Shown here one piece after another: positions 44,456 through 52,896 of a stretch of 64,000 nt of DNA; position 1 is the first letter of the stretch; each line of letters begins with the position of its first letter. Origin of the DNA: Streptomyces sp. NBC_00094 (GTDB lineage: Bacteria > Actinomycetota > Actinomycetes > Streptomycetales > Streptomycetaceae). Location: NCBI RefSeq assembly GCF_026343125.1, contig NZ_JAPEMB010000001.1, positions 2,108,001 through 2,172,000 of the forward strand, given 5' to 3'. The translations under genes were made by a program, and so were the position numbers. The notes under the pieces are model-generated. The model did not search any database. It was not told the DNA's origin and was given only the letters and a program-made list of their open reading frames with translations.

Positions 44456-45679
44456 TCAGCCGAGCCGCTCCCCCAGGTACGTCCGCCACGCGGCCGTGAA
44501 CTCCTCCGGGGTGGTGTCCAGGACCTCCTGGAGCGCCTTCTCCACCGCGCCCTCCCGGCCGGGGTGCGCGCCCACCGCCCGGTAGAACTCCGTCAGCTCC
44601 GTCTCGCCCCACCGCTCCGCGATGAGCGCGCACGCCAGCCAGCCGCCCTCATAGGCCCGCGCCAGCGCCTCCGCGTCGCCGCCGAAGCCGAACTCGGCGT
44701 CCTCCGGGAGCCGGGCGGGCAGTTCGCCGGCACGGACCGCGCGGCGTAGTTCGGGGGCCGCCTGCGCGGCGGTACGGCCGGTGCCCCGGTAGGCGACCCA
44801 GTCGGCGAAGCCCTCGGAGAGCCAGACCGGGGTGGCCGCGGAGGTGTGGGCGCGGGTGGCGACGTGGACGGTCTCGTGGGTGAGGACGAGCTGCCGGCCG
44901 AACTCGCCGAGGAAGCCGTACGCGTCGGGATTGACGATCACCCGGTCCGCGGGCGCGTCCGCCCTGCGCTCGGTCTCTCCCGTGGTGACGGCGGCGATGC
45001 CCCGGTAGGAGGCTCCGGGGGCCCCGAGAAGCCCGCCCATGGCGTCCAGGGAGCCGGGGACGAGGACGACGACCTTCCGGGCCCACTCCGACGGCCACGC
45101 CCCGCTCACGGCGGGCACCGCCCGGTCCGCGGCGGCCGCTATCGCCCGGAGCCGCTGCGGGTCCTGGTCGACGCCGAGGACGAGCGAGCGGGCGCCCTGG
45201 ACGGTCCGGACGTCCCCCTGCTCCCACAACTGCCGCGGGGCGCCCTCCGCGGGCCGGTCACCGGTCACGTACCAGCGTCCGTCCCGTTCGGTCAGGTCCA
45301 GGACGCGGCCGCTGGTGACGGGCCCCTTGTCGTGGCCCCGGAGCCGGTACCCGAGCACGGCGGCGACGGTGGCCCGGTCGTCCCCGGTGCGGTCGACCCG
45401 GGTGACCCGGTACGTCCAGTCGTCGAGCGGCACCGCCGCGAGCCGCCGGAACACGGTCAGCGCGGTCGGCGCGTACGCGGGGTCGAGGGCGACCCGGAAG
45501 CCGGGCTCGTCGCGGGCGAGGAGCGCCCGGGCGTGCCGGTCGAGGAGCGTCCGTATCTCCCCGGAGGCGGTGTCGGCGGGGCGGGCCGCCGTGCAGCCGA
45601 CCAGCCCGGTGAGGACGAGCAGCAGGGCGAGCAGGCAGGCGGCGGCCGTTCGCCGCGCTCCACTCCCCTGACCTGCCAC
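44456..45679 (-). CDS. Secreted lipoprotein with gluzincin-like HExxH motif
   Basis: 407 residues. Lipoprotein signal: ARRTAAACLLALLLVLTGLV followed by GC, lipobox LVGC. The middle resembles an NTF2-like domain (LLDRHARALLARDEPGF). The C-terminal half has LTHETVHVATRAH (HExxH zinc site) and LSEGFADWVAYRG with the third-ligand Glu, the arrangement of peptidase MA clan proteins. No peptidase activity is proven for this family. It follows the GT87 repeats on the opposite strand and has no obvious operon partner. Confidence 0.83.
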   Translation of the reverse strand: MAGQGSGARRTAAACLLALLLVLTGLVGCTAARPADTASGEIRTLLDRHARALLARDEPGFRVALDPAYAPTALTVFRRLAAVPLDDWTYRVTRVDRTGDDRATVAAVLGYRLRGHDKGPVTSGRVLDLTERDGRWYVTGDRPAEGAPRQLWEQGDVRTVQGARSLVLGVDQDPQRLRAIAAAADRAVPAVSGAWPSEWARKVVVLVPGSLDAMGGLLGAPGASYRGIAAVTTGETERRADAPADRVIVNPDAYGFLGEFGRQLVLTHETVHVATRAHTSAATPVWLSEGFADWVAYRGTGRTAAQAAPELRRAVRAGELPARLPEDAEFGFGGDAEALARAYEGGWLACALIAERWGETELTEFYRAVGAHPGREGAVEKALQEVLDTTPEEFTAAWRTYLGERLG

Positions 45680-45761
45680 GCGTCCGATCGTACGGTCGGA
45701 CCGCCCCGTACCGCTTCCGGTGGCCGGGATCGGTGCCCCGGCCCGGAACCCCGGACGGAGG

Positions 45762-46775
45762 TCAGACCCGGGTCACCGTCACGTTCGACATCATGTTCAC
45801 CGGGTCGTAGCGGACCCGCGCGCCCGGATAGGGGGCGTGGATGACCTGGCCGTTGCCCGCGTAGATCCCCACGTGGCTGGCGTCGCCGCGGTACGTGACC
45901 AGGTCGCCGGGCTGCGCCTGCGAGAGCGGCACCTGCCGGCCCGCGTGCCGCTGCGCGGCGGAGGTGCGCGGCAGGCTGATCCCGGCCTGCCGGTACGACC
46001 AGACCATCAGGCCCGAGCAGTCGAAGCCGGAGGGCCCGGTCGACCCCCACACGTACGGCTTGCCGATCGCGCTGCGGGCGGCGAGCACGGCGGCGGAGGC
46101 CCGTGAGGAGGCCGGGCCGAGGTCGGCGAGCGGCGGCTGGTCCTCCGCGCGCCCGCCGGAGCGGGAGGCGCGGTCGAAGTCGGCGCGCTCCTCGGCAGTG
46201 AGGGAGGCGAGCAGCCGACGGGCCTCGGCGAGCTTGCGCTCGACGGTCCGCTTGTGGCGGGCGACCTCGGCCCGGCTCTGCTCCAGGTCGGTGAGGGCCC
46301 TGCGCGCCTCGGTCCGCTTCTGGTCCAGCCGGCGCTGCTCCCGCTGGAGCTCGCCGAGCGCGGCGCTCTGCCGGGCGGTGGCCCGGTCGAGGGCCGAGGC
46401 GCGGTCGAGGTAGGTGTCCGGGTCGGAGGAGAGCAGCAGCGCGAGGGCGGGGTCGATGCCGCCGGAGCGGTACTGGGCGCCGGCCACCGAGCCGAGGGCG
46501 CCGCGCATGTGGTTGATGCGCTCCTGGCCGCGGGCGAGTCCGTCCCGTGCCCGGGAGACCGTCCGGCGCAGGGCGTCCGTCTTCTCGTCCGCCCTGTTGT
46601 AGCCCTCGGTGGCCTTCTCGGCCTCCTCGAAGAGGTGGTCGACCGTGGCGCGGGTGGCCGCGGGCGTGGGACCGGGGTCGGCGCTCGCGGGGACGGCCCC
46701 GAGGGAGGCGGCCGCTGTGGCCGCGGCGGCCGCGGTCAGGACGGTGACCCTCGCGGGTCGGCGGTGGGACGCCAC
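45762..46775 (-). CDS. NlpC/P60 cell-wall hydrolase with coiled coil (copy 1)
   Basis: 337 residues from GTG 46775 (GGAG at 8 nt; VASHRRPARVTVLTAAAAAT signal peptide). Residues about 45-200 are coiled coil with the QYRSGGIDPALALLLSSDPD segment typical of RipA-like hydrolases. The C-terminal NlpC/P60 domain has Cys in SGFDCSGLMVWSY, His in ASHVGIYAGNG and a polar third residue after VIHAPYPG. It cleaves D-Glu-diaminopimelate bonds in stem peptides. It forms a tandem pair with a close paralogue at 46976, but a terminator and its own promoter separate them. Confidence 0.92.
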   Translation of the reverse strand: MASHRRPARVTVLTAAAAATAAASLGAVPASADPGPTPAATRATVDHLFEEAEKATEGYNRADEKTDALRRTVSRARDGLARGQERINHMRGALGSVAGAQYRSGGIDPALALLLSSDPDTYLDRASALDRATARQSAALGELQREQRRLDQKRTEARRALTDLEQSRAEVARHKRTVERKLAEARRLLASLTAEERADFDRASRSGGRAEDQPPLADLGPASSRASAAVLAARSAIGKPYVWGSTGPSGFDCSGLMVWSYRQAGISLPRTSAAQRHAGRQVPLSQAQPGDLVTYRGDASHVGIYAGNGQVIHAPYPGARVRYDPVNMMSNVTVTRV

Positions 46776-46816
46776 TAATCGCGCTCCGTTCGGCTCGACG
46801 CAGACTGGCGCGGCAG

Positions 46817-46845
46817 ACAGTAGCCGCTGAGCAGTCCGCGTCCAA
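46817..46845 (-). promoter_or_regulatory. Promoter of NlpC/P60 copy 1
   Basis: -35 TTGGAC and -10 TACTGT with a 17-bp spacer on the minus strand, about 40 bp upstream of GTG 46775. Confidence 0.65.
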
Positions 46846-46867
46846 CGAACCCGCCGGACACACAAAG

Positions 46868-46908
46868 TGACGCCCCGCCGGAGAACACAGGTCACCGGCG
46901 GGGCGTCA
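46868..46908 (-). terminator. Terminator between the two NlpC/P60 genes
   Basis: Perfect 14-bp stem TGACGCCCCGCCGG / CCGGCGGGGCGTCA with a 13-nt loop, 68 bp after the stop of copy 2. Confidence 0.8.
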
Positions 46909-46975
46909 GGTCAGCGCGTGTCCCGGTGAACCACCCGATTGGGCGGTGTGCCGGAGCGGTTCGCGGGGCGGGGCG

Positions 46976-48022
46976 TCAGCCGCCGACCCGGACACCGAAC
47001 TGGAACGTGCCCATGTAGTTCATCGACTCGTAGCGCACGCTGGCACCCGGCTTGGGGGCGTGCAGGATCGTGTTGTTGCCCACGTACAGGCCCACGTGCG
47101 ACAGGCTGTTGAAGAAGACCAGGTCGCCCGGCTTGAGCTGGCTGCGGCCGATCTTCGTGCCGTCGTTCTGCTGGGTGTAGGTGGTGCGGGTGATGTCGAC
47201 GCCGGCCTGGCGGTAGGCCCACTGGGTCAGCCCGGAGCAGTCGTACGAGTTCGGGCCCTCGGCGCCGGAGACGTACGGCTTGCCGATCTGCGTCGCGGCG
47301 GCGGCGAGCGCCTGGCCGCCGAAGCCGGACGCGGGGGCCTCGCCACCGAGGTCGACCCGCACGTTGGCGGCGCGGCTGGCGCGCTGCTCCTGCTCCCGCT
47401 CCTGCTCCGCGATGCGGTCACGCTCGGCCTGGGTCAGGCTGTTGAGGAGGGCGCGGGCGTCGGCCAGCTTGCCCTGGTACTTCTTCTTCTTGTCCCCGAG
47501 GGTCTTGCGGACGTCCTCGAGGTCGGTCAGCTTCGTGGTCGCCTCGGCGCGCTGCTGGGCGAGGGTCCGCTGCTTGGCCTGGATCGAGGTGAGCACGTCG
47601 GCCTGCTGAGCGCTCAGCTGGTCGATCGCGGTCGCCTTGTCGAGGTACGTGTCCGGGTCGGCGGAGAGGAAGAGCTGGAGCGCCGGGTCGATGCCACCGG
47701 AGCGGTACTGGGCGCTGGCGACGGAACCGATCTGGTCGCGCAGGGTGTTGAGCTCCTGCTGACCTCGGGCCACCTTGTCCTGGAGGTCGCCGATCTCCTT
47801 CTGCAGCTTCCCGCGGCGCTCGTCGGCGAGGTTGTACTGCTCCGTGGCCTCTTCGGCCTCGTGGTGCAGCTTGTCGACCTTCGTCTTGACTTCGTCGATC
47901 GTGGGCTTGGGGGCCGCCTGGGCACCGGTCTGGGCGGAGAGCGCGACGGCGGCGGCCGCGGTCGCGGTGAGCACGGTCACGCGGGTGCGGCTGGGCTGCT
48001 TGGGTCGACGGTGGGACGCCAC
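46976..48022 (-). CDS. NlpC/P60 cell-wall hydrolase with coiled coil (copy 2)
   Basis: 348 residues from GTG 48022 (AAGGAG at 9 nt; VASHRRPKQPSRTRVTVLTA signal). The coiled coil spans about 40-215 with the same SAQYRSGGIDPALQLFLSAD segment. Catalytic Cys in NSYDCSGLTQWAY, His in LSHVGLYVGNN, third polar residue near ILHAPKPG. It shares the domain order and start peptide with copy 1, indicating an old tandem duplication. A long 5' leader of about 100 nt separates its promoter from the start; no riboswitch was recognised in it. Confidence 0.93.
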   Translation of the reverse strand: MASHRRPKQPSRTRVTVLTATAAAAVALSAQTGAQAAPKPTIDEVKTKVDKLHHEAEEATEQYNLADERRGKLQKEIGDLQDKVARGQQELNTLRDQIGSVASAQYRSGGIDPALQLFLSADPDTYLDKATAIDQLSAQQADVLTSIQAKQRTLAQQRAEATTKLTDLEDVRKTLGDKKKKYQGKLADARALLNSLTQAERDRIAEQEREQEQRASRAANVRVDLGGEAPASGFGGQALAAAATQIGKPYVSGAEGPNSYDCSGLTQWAYRQAGVDITRTTYTQQNDGTKIGRSQLKPGDLVFFNSLSHVGLYVGNNTILHAPKPGASVRYESMNYMGTFQFGVRVGG

Positions 48023-48128
48023 GAAGGCGAGCTCCTTCTTCCTCAGAGCCGCCCAACCGGTCAGGTGCAGGCGGTCCCTCCGCTGCCACCCCGGATGGGT
48101 GATCAACCGCGCGAAGGTTCGAAGGCCG

Positions 48129-48158
48129 ACCCTAGTGACCAAGTTGTGATCAGTTCAA
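48129..48158 (-). promoter_or_regulatory. Promoter of NlpC/P60 copy 2
   Basis: -35 TTGAAC (48153-48158) and -10 TAGGGT (48129-48134), 18-bp spacer, minus strand. The surrounding 48140-48260 is unusually A/T-rich for this window. Confidence 0.65.
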
Positions 48159-48279
48159 ATCCCACCGGCAAAAATATTGCCCACACGGCACTTTGTTTAC
48201 TCGCACCACACGGGCAGTGATGGCCGTTTGACGGTGCGCCATCCAGAATTCGGGCATAACGCCCAGGAGTTGTGACTCT

Positions 48280-49644
48280 CTACGAGAGCCGCGAAAGCCG
48301 CTTCAGCAACAATGCGGACGAGACGGGCCTCGCGCCCGCCTTCGCGACTCCGTCGGCCACCTCGCGGTCGGTGGAGACCACCACCACGGGCCGCCCCGAC
48401 GGCTCGGCCCGCACCAGCTGCCGGATCAACTCGTCCGCCGTGACACCGGGCTTGGAGAACAGCACCCGCACCCCGCGCGGCGGCGCGAGCAGCACCGGGG
48501 CCGCCAGCTCCGCCCCGTCGAAGACACAGGTGACCTCGGCGCCCGAACGGGCCGCGAGCGCCGACAGGCTCCCGAGCAGCCGCAGCCGCTGCTTCTCCAA
48601 CGGCATCGTCGGATAGCCGGTCTTGGTGACGTTGTAGCCGTCGACGACCAGATGGGTCTGCGGCAGCGTGAGGAGTTGGTCGAGCAGCGCGGGGTCGGTC
48701 TCGGAGAGCGCCCGCGTCGCGATGTCCTTCGGGGACATCCGCCCCGGCTCGACCGCGTCCACGGTGTCCGCGGGATGCACGGAGACGGGCGGCAGGGCGA
48801 GTTCACGGCGCAGCCCCTGGGCCGCGTCGAGGACCGTGTCGAGCAGCAGCCGCAGCCGCATGTCCTCCACCGAGCGGCCCTCGCGGGCGGTCCTGCGGCT
48901 CGCCTCCAGGGCCGCCTCGACCTCACCGAGCCGGGCCTTGAGCCGCCGGCTCTCGCTCTCGGCGGCCGACACCTGGGCCGCCGCCTCCGCCTTCGCGGCG
49001 TCGATCTCGCCCTGCGCGCGGCGCATCGCGGCCTCGCCGCGCTTCACGTCGCTCTGGGCGCTGCGCAGCTTGCGGTGAAGCGATTCCGCTTCCTTCCGGG
49101 CGGCCTCCAGATCGTGGCGCAACTGCTCCGTCTCGCCCCGGGACCGGTCCCGCGCGGCGGCCAGCTCCTCGCGCAGCCGTTCCAGTTCGCGCCGGCCGGC
49201 CTCGTCGGCCCGCTCGGCGTCCGCCCGCAGGGCCTCCTCGCCCGCGGCGGCCACGAGCTTGACCCAGCCGGGCGGGCGCAGCACGTAGGCGGCCGCGGCC
49301 ACGTCGACCGGGTCGGCGGCGGCCGGCGGGGTGCCGGTCTCGACGGCTCCGGCCAGTTCGGGCTCCGACTGCTTGAACCGCTCGCCGATCCGCTGCCGGA
49401 AGAGCGGGTCGCCCTCCAGCGCGGCCGCCATGGCGTTGCCGGCGAACTTGGCCCGCCGGCTCGCGGTGAACCGGGCGTACTGACGGAGGGGGGCGGGAAG
49501 CTCCGCGACGGTCAGCCCGCCGAAGGCGTCCGCGACCAGCGCGACGACCCGCCGACGTACACCTTCCGTCAGTGGGTGGTCGAGCGTCTCGGCAGCGTCA
49601 CCTGCCGCGCCGGCCGGCTCTCCACCGTGCGCGGGCTGCTCCAC
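48280..49644 (-). CDS. NYN-domain (YacP-like) RNA-binding/nuclease protein
   Basis: 454 residues. The N-terminal third is a helical domain, the centre (about 150-265) is a charged coiled coil (RRELERLREELAAARDRSRG, AQGEIDAAKAEAAAQVSAAE). The C-terminal NYN/PIN-like domain has VVDGYNVTKTGYPTMPLEKQ, VTCVFDGAELAAP, DELIRQLVRAEPSGRPVVVV and STDREVADGVAKAG with the clustered acidic residues of YacP/Rae1-type ribonucleases. Function in Streptomyces is unknown; ribosome-linked mRNA cleavage is possible by analogy. Confidence 0.85.
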   Translation of the reverse strand: MEQPAHGGEPAGAAGDAAETLDHPLTEGVRRRVVALVADAFGGLTVAELPAPLRQYARFTASRRAKFAGNAMAAALEGDPLFRQRIGERFKQSEPELAGAVETGTPPAAADPVDVAAAAYVLRPPGWVKLVAAAGEEALRADAERADEAGRRELERLREELAAARDRSRGETEQLRHDLEAARKEAESLHRKLRSAQSDVKRGEAAMRRAQGEIDAAKAEAAAQVSAAESESRRLKARLGEVEAALEASRRTAREGRSVEDMRLRLLLDTVLDAAQGLRRELALPPVSVHPADTVDAVEPGRMSPKDIATRALSETDPALLDQLLTLPQTHLVVDGYNVTKTGYPTMPLEKQRLRLLGSLSALAARSGAEVTCVFDGAELAAPVLLAPPRGVRVLFSKPGVTADELIRQLVRAEPSGRPVVVVSTDREVADGVAKAGARPVSSALLLKRLSRLS

Positions 49645-49677
49645 GATCCGTCACCCCTATGTCGTCCGCGCCGTCCC

Positions 49678-49920
49678 TCAGGAAGCGGCGCCCGGCCTGT
49701 CCACCAATTCGATCTGGTCCACCGCGTTGCACCAGCGGCAGCGGACCGACTCGATGGTCTCACTGACCACCTGCCGCTCCTCGACCGTCGGGTCTCCCGC
49801 GAGGTCCAGATGGACGTACTCGACGACCTTCGACGAGCGGGTCACGTCGAAACGGGTCAGGTTGCCGCAGAGCGTGCAGCGCCAGCGGGTCTCGGCGGTC
49901 GGCAGGGGAACCGTCGTCAT
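49678..49920 (-). CDS. Small zinc-ribbon-like protein
   Basis: 80 residues. Two CxxC pairs (WRCTLCGNL near 15-18 and VRCRWCNAV near 60-63) probably bind one zinc ion; the rest is beta-rich (TRFDVTRSSKVVEYVHLDLA). I do not recognise a named family beyond conserved Streptomyces hypothetical proteins. It lies 33 bp upstream of the NYN gene on the same strand, hinting at a shared RNA-related role. Confidence 0.8.
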   Translation of the reverse strand: MTTVPLPTAETRWRCTLCGNLTRFDVTRSSKVVEYVHLDLAGDPTVEERQVVSETIESVRCRWCNAVDQIELVDRPGAAS

Positions 49921-50089
49921 CGAGCCGTCCTTCTTCCTGTTGCGTGGTACTCAGGTGCGGGAGCCGCGGTGCGCCGTCGAACTGCGGTCGTACTGCCCGT
50001 TACCCTACGGCCTCGCCGCGCCCCGCCGGTGCGCCGGGGCACGGCGAGGCACTCTGTCCAGTTCGGCCCCGGTACGCCATCATCTGTCC

Positions 50090-50824
50090 ATGATCGACTG
50101 GCGAGCGGCGACCCTCGGTGCCTGGCGGGGCACACGCGGCGGCCCCACGGTGACCTACGGCCTGATCGCCGCCTGCTGCCTCCTCTTCGTGATCGGCCCG
50201 GTCTCCGGACTCAATCCGGCGTACGGCACGGGTGACGAACTCCTGGCGGCGCAGGGCGCGTACTTCCGCCGCTGGGGCGTGGTCCCCGCCGAGCTGATGA
50301 GCGGCGAACCGCACGCCCTGCTCACCCCGCTGACCGCGCTCTTCATCCACGGCAGCTGGCTCCACCTGCTGGGGAACATGCTCTTCCTCTACGTCTTCGG
50401 CGCGATGGCCGAGGAGCGCATGGGCCCGGCCGGGTTCGCCCTCTTCTACCTGGGCACCGGCTACCTCGCCCTGCTCGGGTACGCGGCGGCCCACGCGAAC
50501 AGCGAGCAGACCCTCGTCGGGGCGTCGGGGGCGATCTCCGGGGTCCTCGGGGCCTTCCTCTTCCTCTTCCCGCGCTCCCGGGTCACCAGCCTCTTCCCCT
50601 TCCTCTTCTTCCTGCCGCTGCGCTTTCCCGCCTGGATCGTGCTGATCTTCTGGTTCGTGCTCCAGTGGCTGGCGGCGCGGGCGGCGGGGCCGGGTCCGGG
50701 CGTCGCCTATCTGGCCCATGTGGTGGGCTTCTCCGTCGGCTTCCTCTACGCCTGGGGCCGCTACCGGGGTGGGGATAGAGTGAAGGCTCCAGCCGCGGCG
50801 ACCGAGGGAGAAAGCCAGCCGTGA
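50090..50824 (+). CDS. Rhomboid intramembrane serine protease
   Basis: 244 residues, ATG 50090. Six membrane segments; the rhomboid signature HGSWLHLLGNMLFLYVFG (H and N of the oxyanion region), active Ser in TLVGASGAISGVLGAF, and catalytic His in YLAHVVGFSVGFLYAWG. It cleaves transmembrane substrates inside the membrane; none are known for this family in Streptomyces. It overlaps the AsnC-type gene by 4 bp (GTGA), so the two are coupled. Divergent from the zinc-ribbon/NYN pair. Confidence 0.92.
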   Translation: MIDWRAATLGAWRGTRGGPTVTYGLIAACCLLFVIGPVSGLNPAYGTGDELLAAQGAYFRRWGVVPAELMSGEPHALLTPLTALFIHGSWLHLLGNMLFLYVFGAMAEERMGPAGFALFYLGTGYLALLGYAAAHANSEQTLVGASGAISGVLGAFLFLFPRSRVTSLFPFLFFLPLRFPAWIVLIFWFVLQWLAARAAGPGPGVAYLAHVVGFSVGFLYAWGRYRGGDRVKAPAAATEGESQP

Positions 50825-51102
50825 TCACCGCGATCGTGCTCATCAAGACCAGCGTGGACCGCATCCCCGAGATCGCCGAGTCGATCGCCGCGCTCGACAG
50901 CGTCAGCGAGGTCTTCTCGGTGACCGGCACGTACGACCTGATCGCCATGGTCCGGGTCTCGCGCCATGACGACCTGGCGGACGTCATCCCCGGCAGCATC
51001 AGCAAGATCCCGGGCGTCGAGGCCACGGACACCCACGTGGCGTTCCGTACGTACTCCCAGCACGACCTGGAGGCGGCCTTCGCCATCGGCCTGGAGTCCT
51101 GA
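50821..51102 (+). CDS. Stand-alone Lrp/AsnC ligand-binding (RAM) protein
   Basis: 93 residues with a GTG start inside the rhomboid stop. It consists only of the AsnC effector domain (ITAIVLIKTSVDRIPEIAES, VSEVFSVTGTYDLIAMVRVS, GVEATDTHVAFRTYSQHDLE) and lacks a DNA-binding helix-turn-helix. Such proteins form decamers and bind amino acids; they may modulate full-length Lrp proteins. A perfect palindromic terminator follows. Confidence 0.9.
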   Translation: MITAIVLIKTSVDRIPEIAESIAALDSVSEVFSVTGTYDLIAMVRVSRHDDLADVIPGSISKIPGVEATDTHVAFRTYSQHDLEAAFAIGLES

Positions 51103-51117
51103 GGCCGCACACGCGTC

Positions 51118-51161
51118 ATGGGTGAAGGGGGCCTCCCGATCGGGAGGCCCCCTTCACCCAT
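51118..51161. terminator. Perfect palindromic terminator
   Basis: A fully palindromic 44-bp sequence centred on CCCGATCGGG (ATGGGTGAAGGGGGCCTCCC and its complement). It follows the AsnC-type stop and precedes the stop of the convergent aminotransferase, so it can act both ways. Confidence 0.85.
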
Positions 51162-51173
51162 ACGAGTGAGTGC

Positions 51174-52562
51174 TCAGCCGCGGTCCGGGACGCAGCGGCC
51201 GTCCTCGGTACGGTACTTCCACTGCGCGCCGTCCCGGACGAGCTCCTTCACGGCGCCGACGAACCGCTCCACGTGCTCGTCGGGCGTACCGGCGCCGAAG
51301 CTCACCCGGATGGCGTTGAGGGACCGCTCCCCCGGGGCCGCCTCGGGGGCGCCGCACTCCCCCTGGGTCTGCGGGTCGCTGCCGAGCAGCGTGCGGACCA
51401 GCGGGTGGGCGCAGAACAGACCGTCGCGGACGCCGATGCCGTACTCGGCGGAGAGCGCGGCGGCGAAGTGGGAGCTGTTCCAGCCGTCCACGACGAAGGA
51501 GATGACGCCGACGCGGGGCGCGTCGTCGCCGAAGAGCGAGAGCACCTTGACCTCGGGGACCTCCGCGAGGCCCGCGCGGACCGTCTCGATCAGGTGCTGC
51601 TCCCGGGCGACGAGCTGGTCGAAGCCGGCCTCGGTGAGCGCCTTGCAGGCGGAGGCGATGGAGTAGACGCCGATGACGTTCGGGGAGCCGGCCTCGTGGC
51701 GGGCCGCGGTGGTGTGCCACTCCACGTCCACGCCGCCGTCGGCCCGCCGCGCCACCTTGCGGGAGGCGCCGCCGCCCGCGAGGTACGGGTCGGCGTCCTG
51801 GAGCCAGTCGGAGCGGCCCGCGAGGACGCCCGAGCCGAAGGGCGCGTACAGCTTGTGTCCGGAGAAGGCGACCCAGTCCACGTCCAACTCGCGTACGGAG
51901 ACGGGGTGGTGGGGCGCGAGCTGGGCGGCGTCGAGGACGATCCGGGCGCCGTGGGCGTGCGCGGCGGCGGCGAGCTCCTTCACCGGCCACAGCTCACCGG
52001 TGACGTTCGAGGCGCCGGTGACGCAGACCAGGGCGGGGCCGTGAGGGTCGCGGTCGGCGAGCGCCCGCTCCAGGGTCTCGACGGCCTGCGCCGGGGTGCG
52101 GGGCGCGTTGAGGTAGGTGACGCGGGCGTCCTGCCACGGAAGGAGCGAGGCGTGGTGCTCGGTCTCGAAGACGAAGACCTCGCAATCGGCCGGAACGACC
52201 CGGGCCAGCAGGTTGAGCGAGTCGGTGGTGGAGCGGGTGAAGACGACCTGGTCGCCGGGGCGGCAGTCGAGGAACTCGGCGACGGTGACCCGGCTGTTCT
52301 CGAAGAGGTCGGTGGAGAGCTGGGAGAGGTAGCCGGCGCCGCGGTGGACGCTGCCGTAGTAGGGGGCGTACGCGGCGACGTCGTCCCACACCCGCTGGAG
52401 GGCCGGCGCGCTGGCCGCGTAGTCGAGCGCCGCGTAGGTCACCTCGCCGCCGGTGACGAGCGGGACGGTGACGTCCCGGCCGAGGACGGGCAGCGGGGCG
52501 GCGCAGCAGGGGTCGGCGGAGTCGGCGACGGTCTCGACGGCGGCGTTCGGGTATGCGGACAT
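51174..52562 (-). CDS. Class V aminotransferase (cysteine desulfurase-like)
   Basis: 462 residues from ATG 52562 (GGGAGA at 7 nt). PLP fold type I: aldimine Lys in VAFSGHKLYAPFGSGVLAG, ARIVLDAAQLAPHH (Asp to the pyridine N), CVTGASNVTGELWPVKEL and ARHEAGSPNVIGVYSIASAC. N-terminal DPCCAAPLPVLGRDVTVPL is a distinctive extension. The family includes cysteine desulfurases, kynureninase-like enzymes and EgtE. A SAM-IV riboswitch controls it, so a sulfur or methionine/cysteine role is very likely. The substrate is not determined by sequence. Confidence 0.87.
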   Translation of the reverse strand: MSAYPNAAVETVADSADPCCAAPLPVLGRDVTVPLVTGGEVTYAALDYAASAPALQRVWDDVAAYAPYYGSVHRGAGYLSQLSTDLFENSRVTVAEFLDCRPGDQVVFTRSTTDSLNLLARVVPADCEVFVFETEHHASLLPWQDARVTYLNAPRTPAQAVETLERALADRDPHGPALVCVTGASNVTGELWPVKELAAAAHAHGARIVLDAAQLAPHHPVSVRELDVDWVAFSGHKLYAPFGSGVLAGRSDWLQDADPYLAGGGASRKVARRADGGVDVEWHTTAARHEAGSPNVIGVYSIASACKALTEAGFDQLVAREQHLIETVRAGLAEVPEVKVLSLFGDDAPRVGVISFVVDGWNSSHFAAALSAEYGIGVRDGLFCAHPLVRTLLGSDPQTQGECGAPEAAPGERSLNAIRVSFGAGTPDEHVERFVGAVKELVRDGAQWKYRTEDGRCVPDRG

Positions 52563-52715
52563 GGCGGTATCTCCCGGCGGGCGGTGCGGAATGGCTTCAG
52601 TGGAATCCGTACGCGGCCGGGGATGGCGGGGTACGGGTGATGCCTCGGAGGGCAACGGGTACGCGGGTACGCGGAATCGGCCCTGTTCCGAGGGTGAAGT
52701 AGGGGCGGACTCGCC

Positions 52716-52736
52716 CTATCGCATTCGCTTGCTCAC
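52716..52736 (-). CDS. Hexapeptide reading frame between riboswitch and aminotransferase
   Basis: GTG-started frame encoding MSKRMR and TAG. GAGGAG lies 8 nt before the GTG, and that ribosome site sits in the right arm of a hairpin directly after the SAM-IV aptamer. It lies 153 bp upstream of the aminotransferase ATG. It may be the ribosome-entry point controlled by the riboswitch or chance; translation is not proven. Confidence 0.4.
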   Translation of the reverse strand: MSKRMR

Positions 52737-52746
52737 GGAAAAAGCT

Positions 52747-52779
52747 CCTCGAGAGACCAGGACCCCTGGTGTGTCGAGG
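52747..52779 (-). promoter_or_regulatory. Expression-platform hairpin of the SAM-IV riboswitch
   Basis: CCTCGA...ACCAGG pairs with CCTGGT...TCGAGG around GGT on the minus strand. It contains the GAGGAG ribosome site of the hexapeptide frame, so folding would hide it. Confidence 0.6.
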
Positions 52780-52785
52780 GGCCCG

Positions 52786-52896
52786 CGCTTGCCGTAGACC
52801 TCGCTGCCTACGGCCTGGTCTTCACCCGGGGCACCCCGCCACGGACGGAGGGTTGCCGGACAGCAAGCCGGGGCTTCGTAGCTGTCACTCATGACC
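52786..52896 (-). ncRNA. SAM-IV riboswitch
   Basis: On the minus strand, the conserved blocks of the actinobacterial SAM-IV class appear in order: GGTCATGAGTGACAGC, GAAGCCCCGGCTTGCTG, CCGGCAACCCTCC, GGCGGGGTGCCCCGGGTG, AAGACC closing P1. These are followed by the P5-type hairpin CCGTAG...CTACGG (52792-52813) and the pseudoknot strand GGCAAGCG. It binds S-adenosylmethionine in relatives and sits upstream of sulfur-metabolism genes. Confidence 0.93.

Noticed and set aside
48023..48122. c-di-AMP (ydaO) riboswitch before the NlpC/P60 gene
   Set aside because: Such riboswitches control some Streptomyces wall hydrolases, but the conserved ydaO blocks could not be found in this leader.
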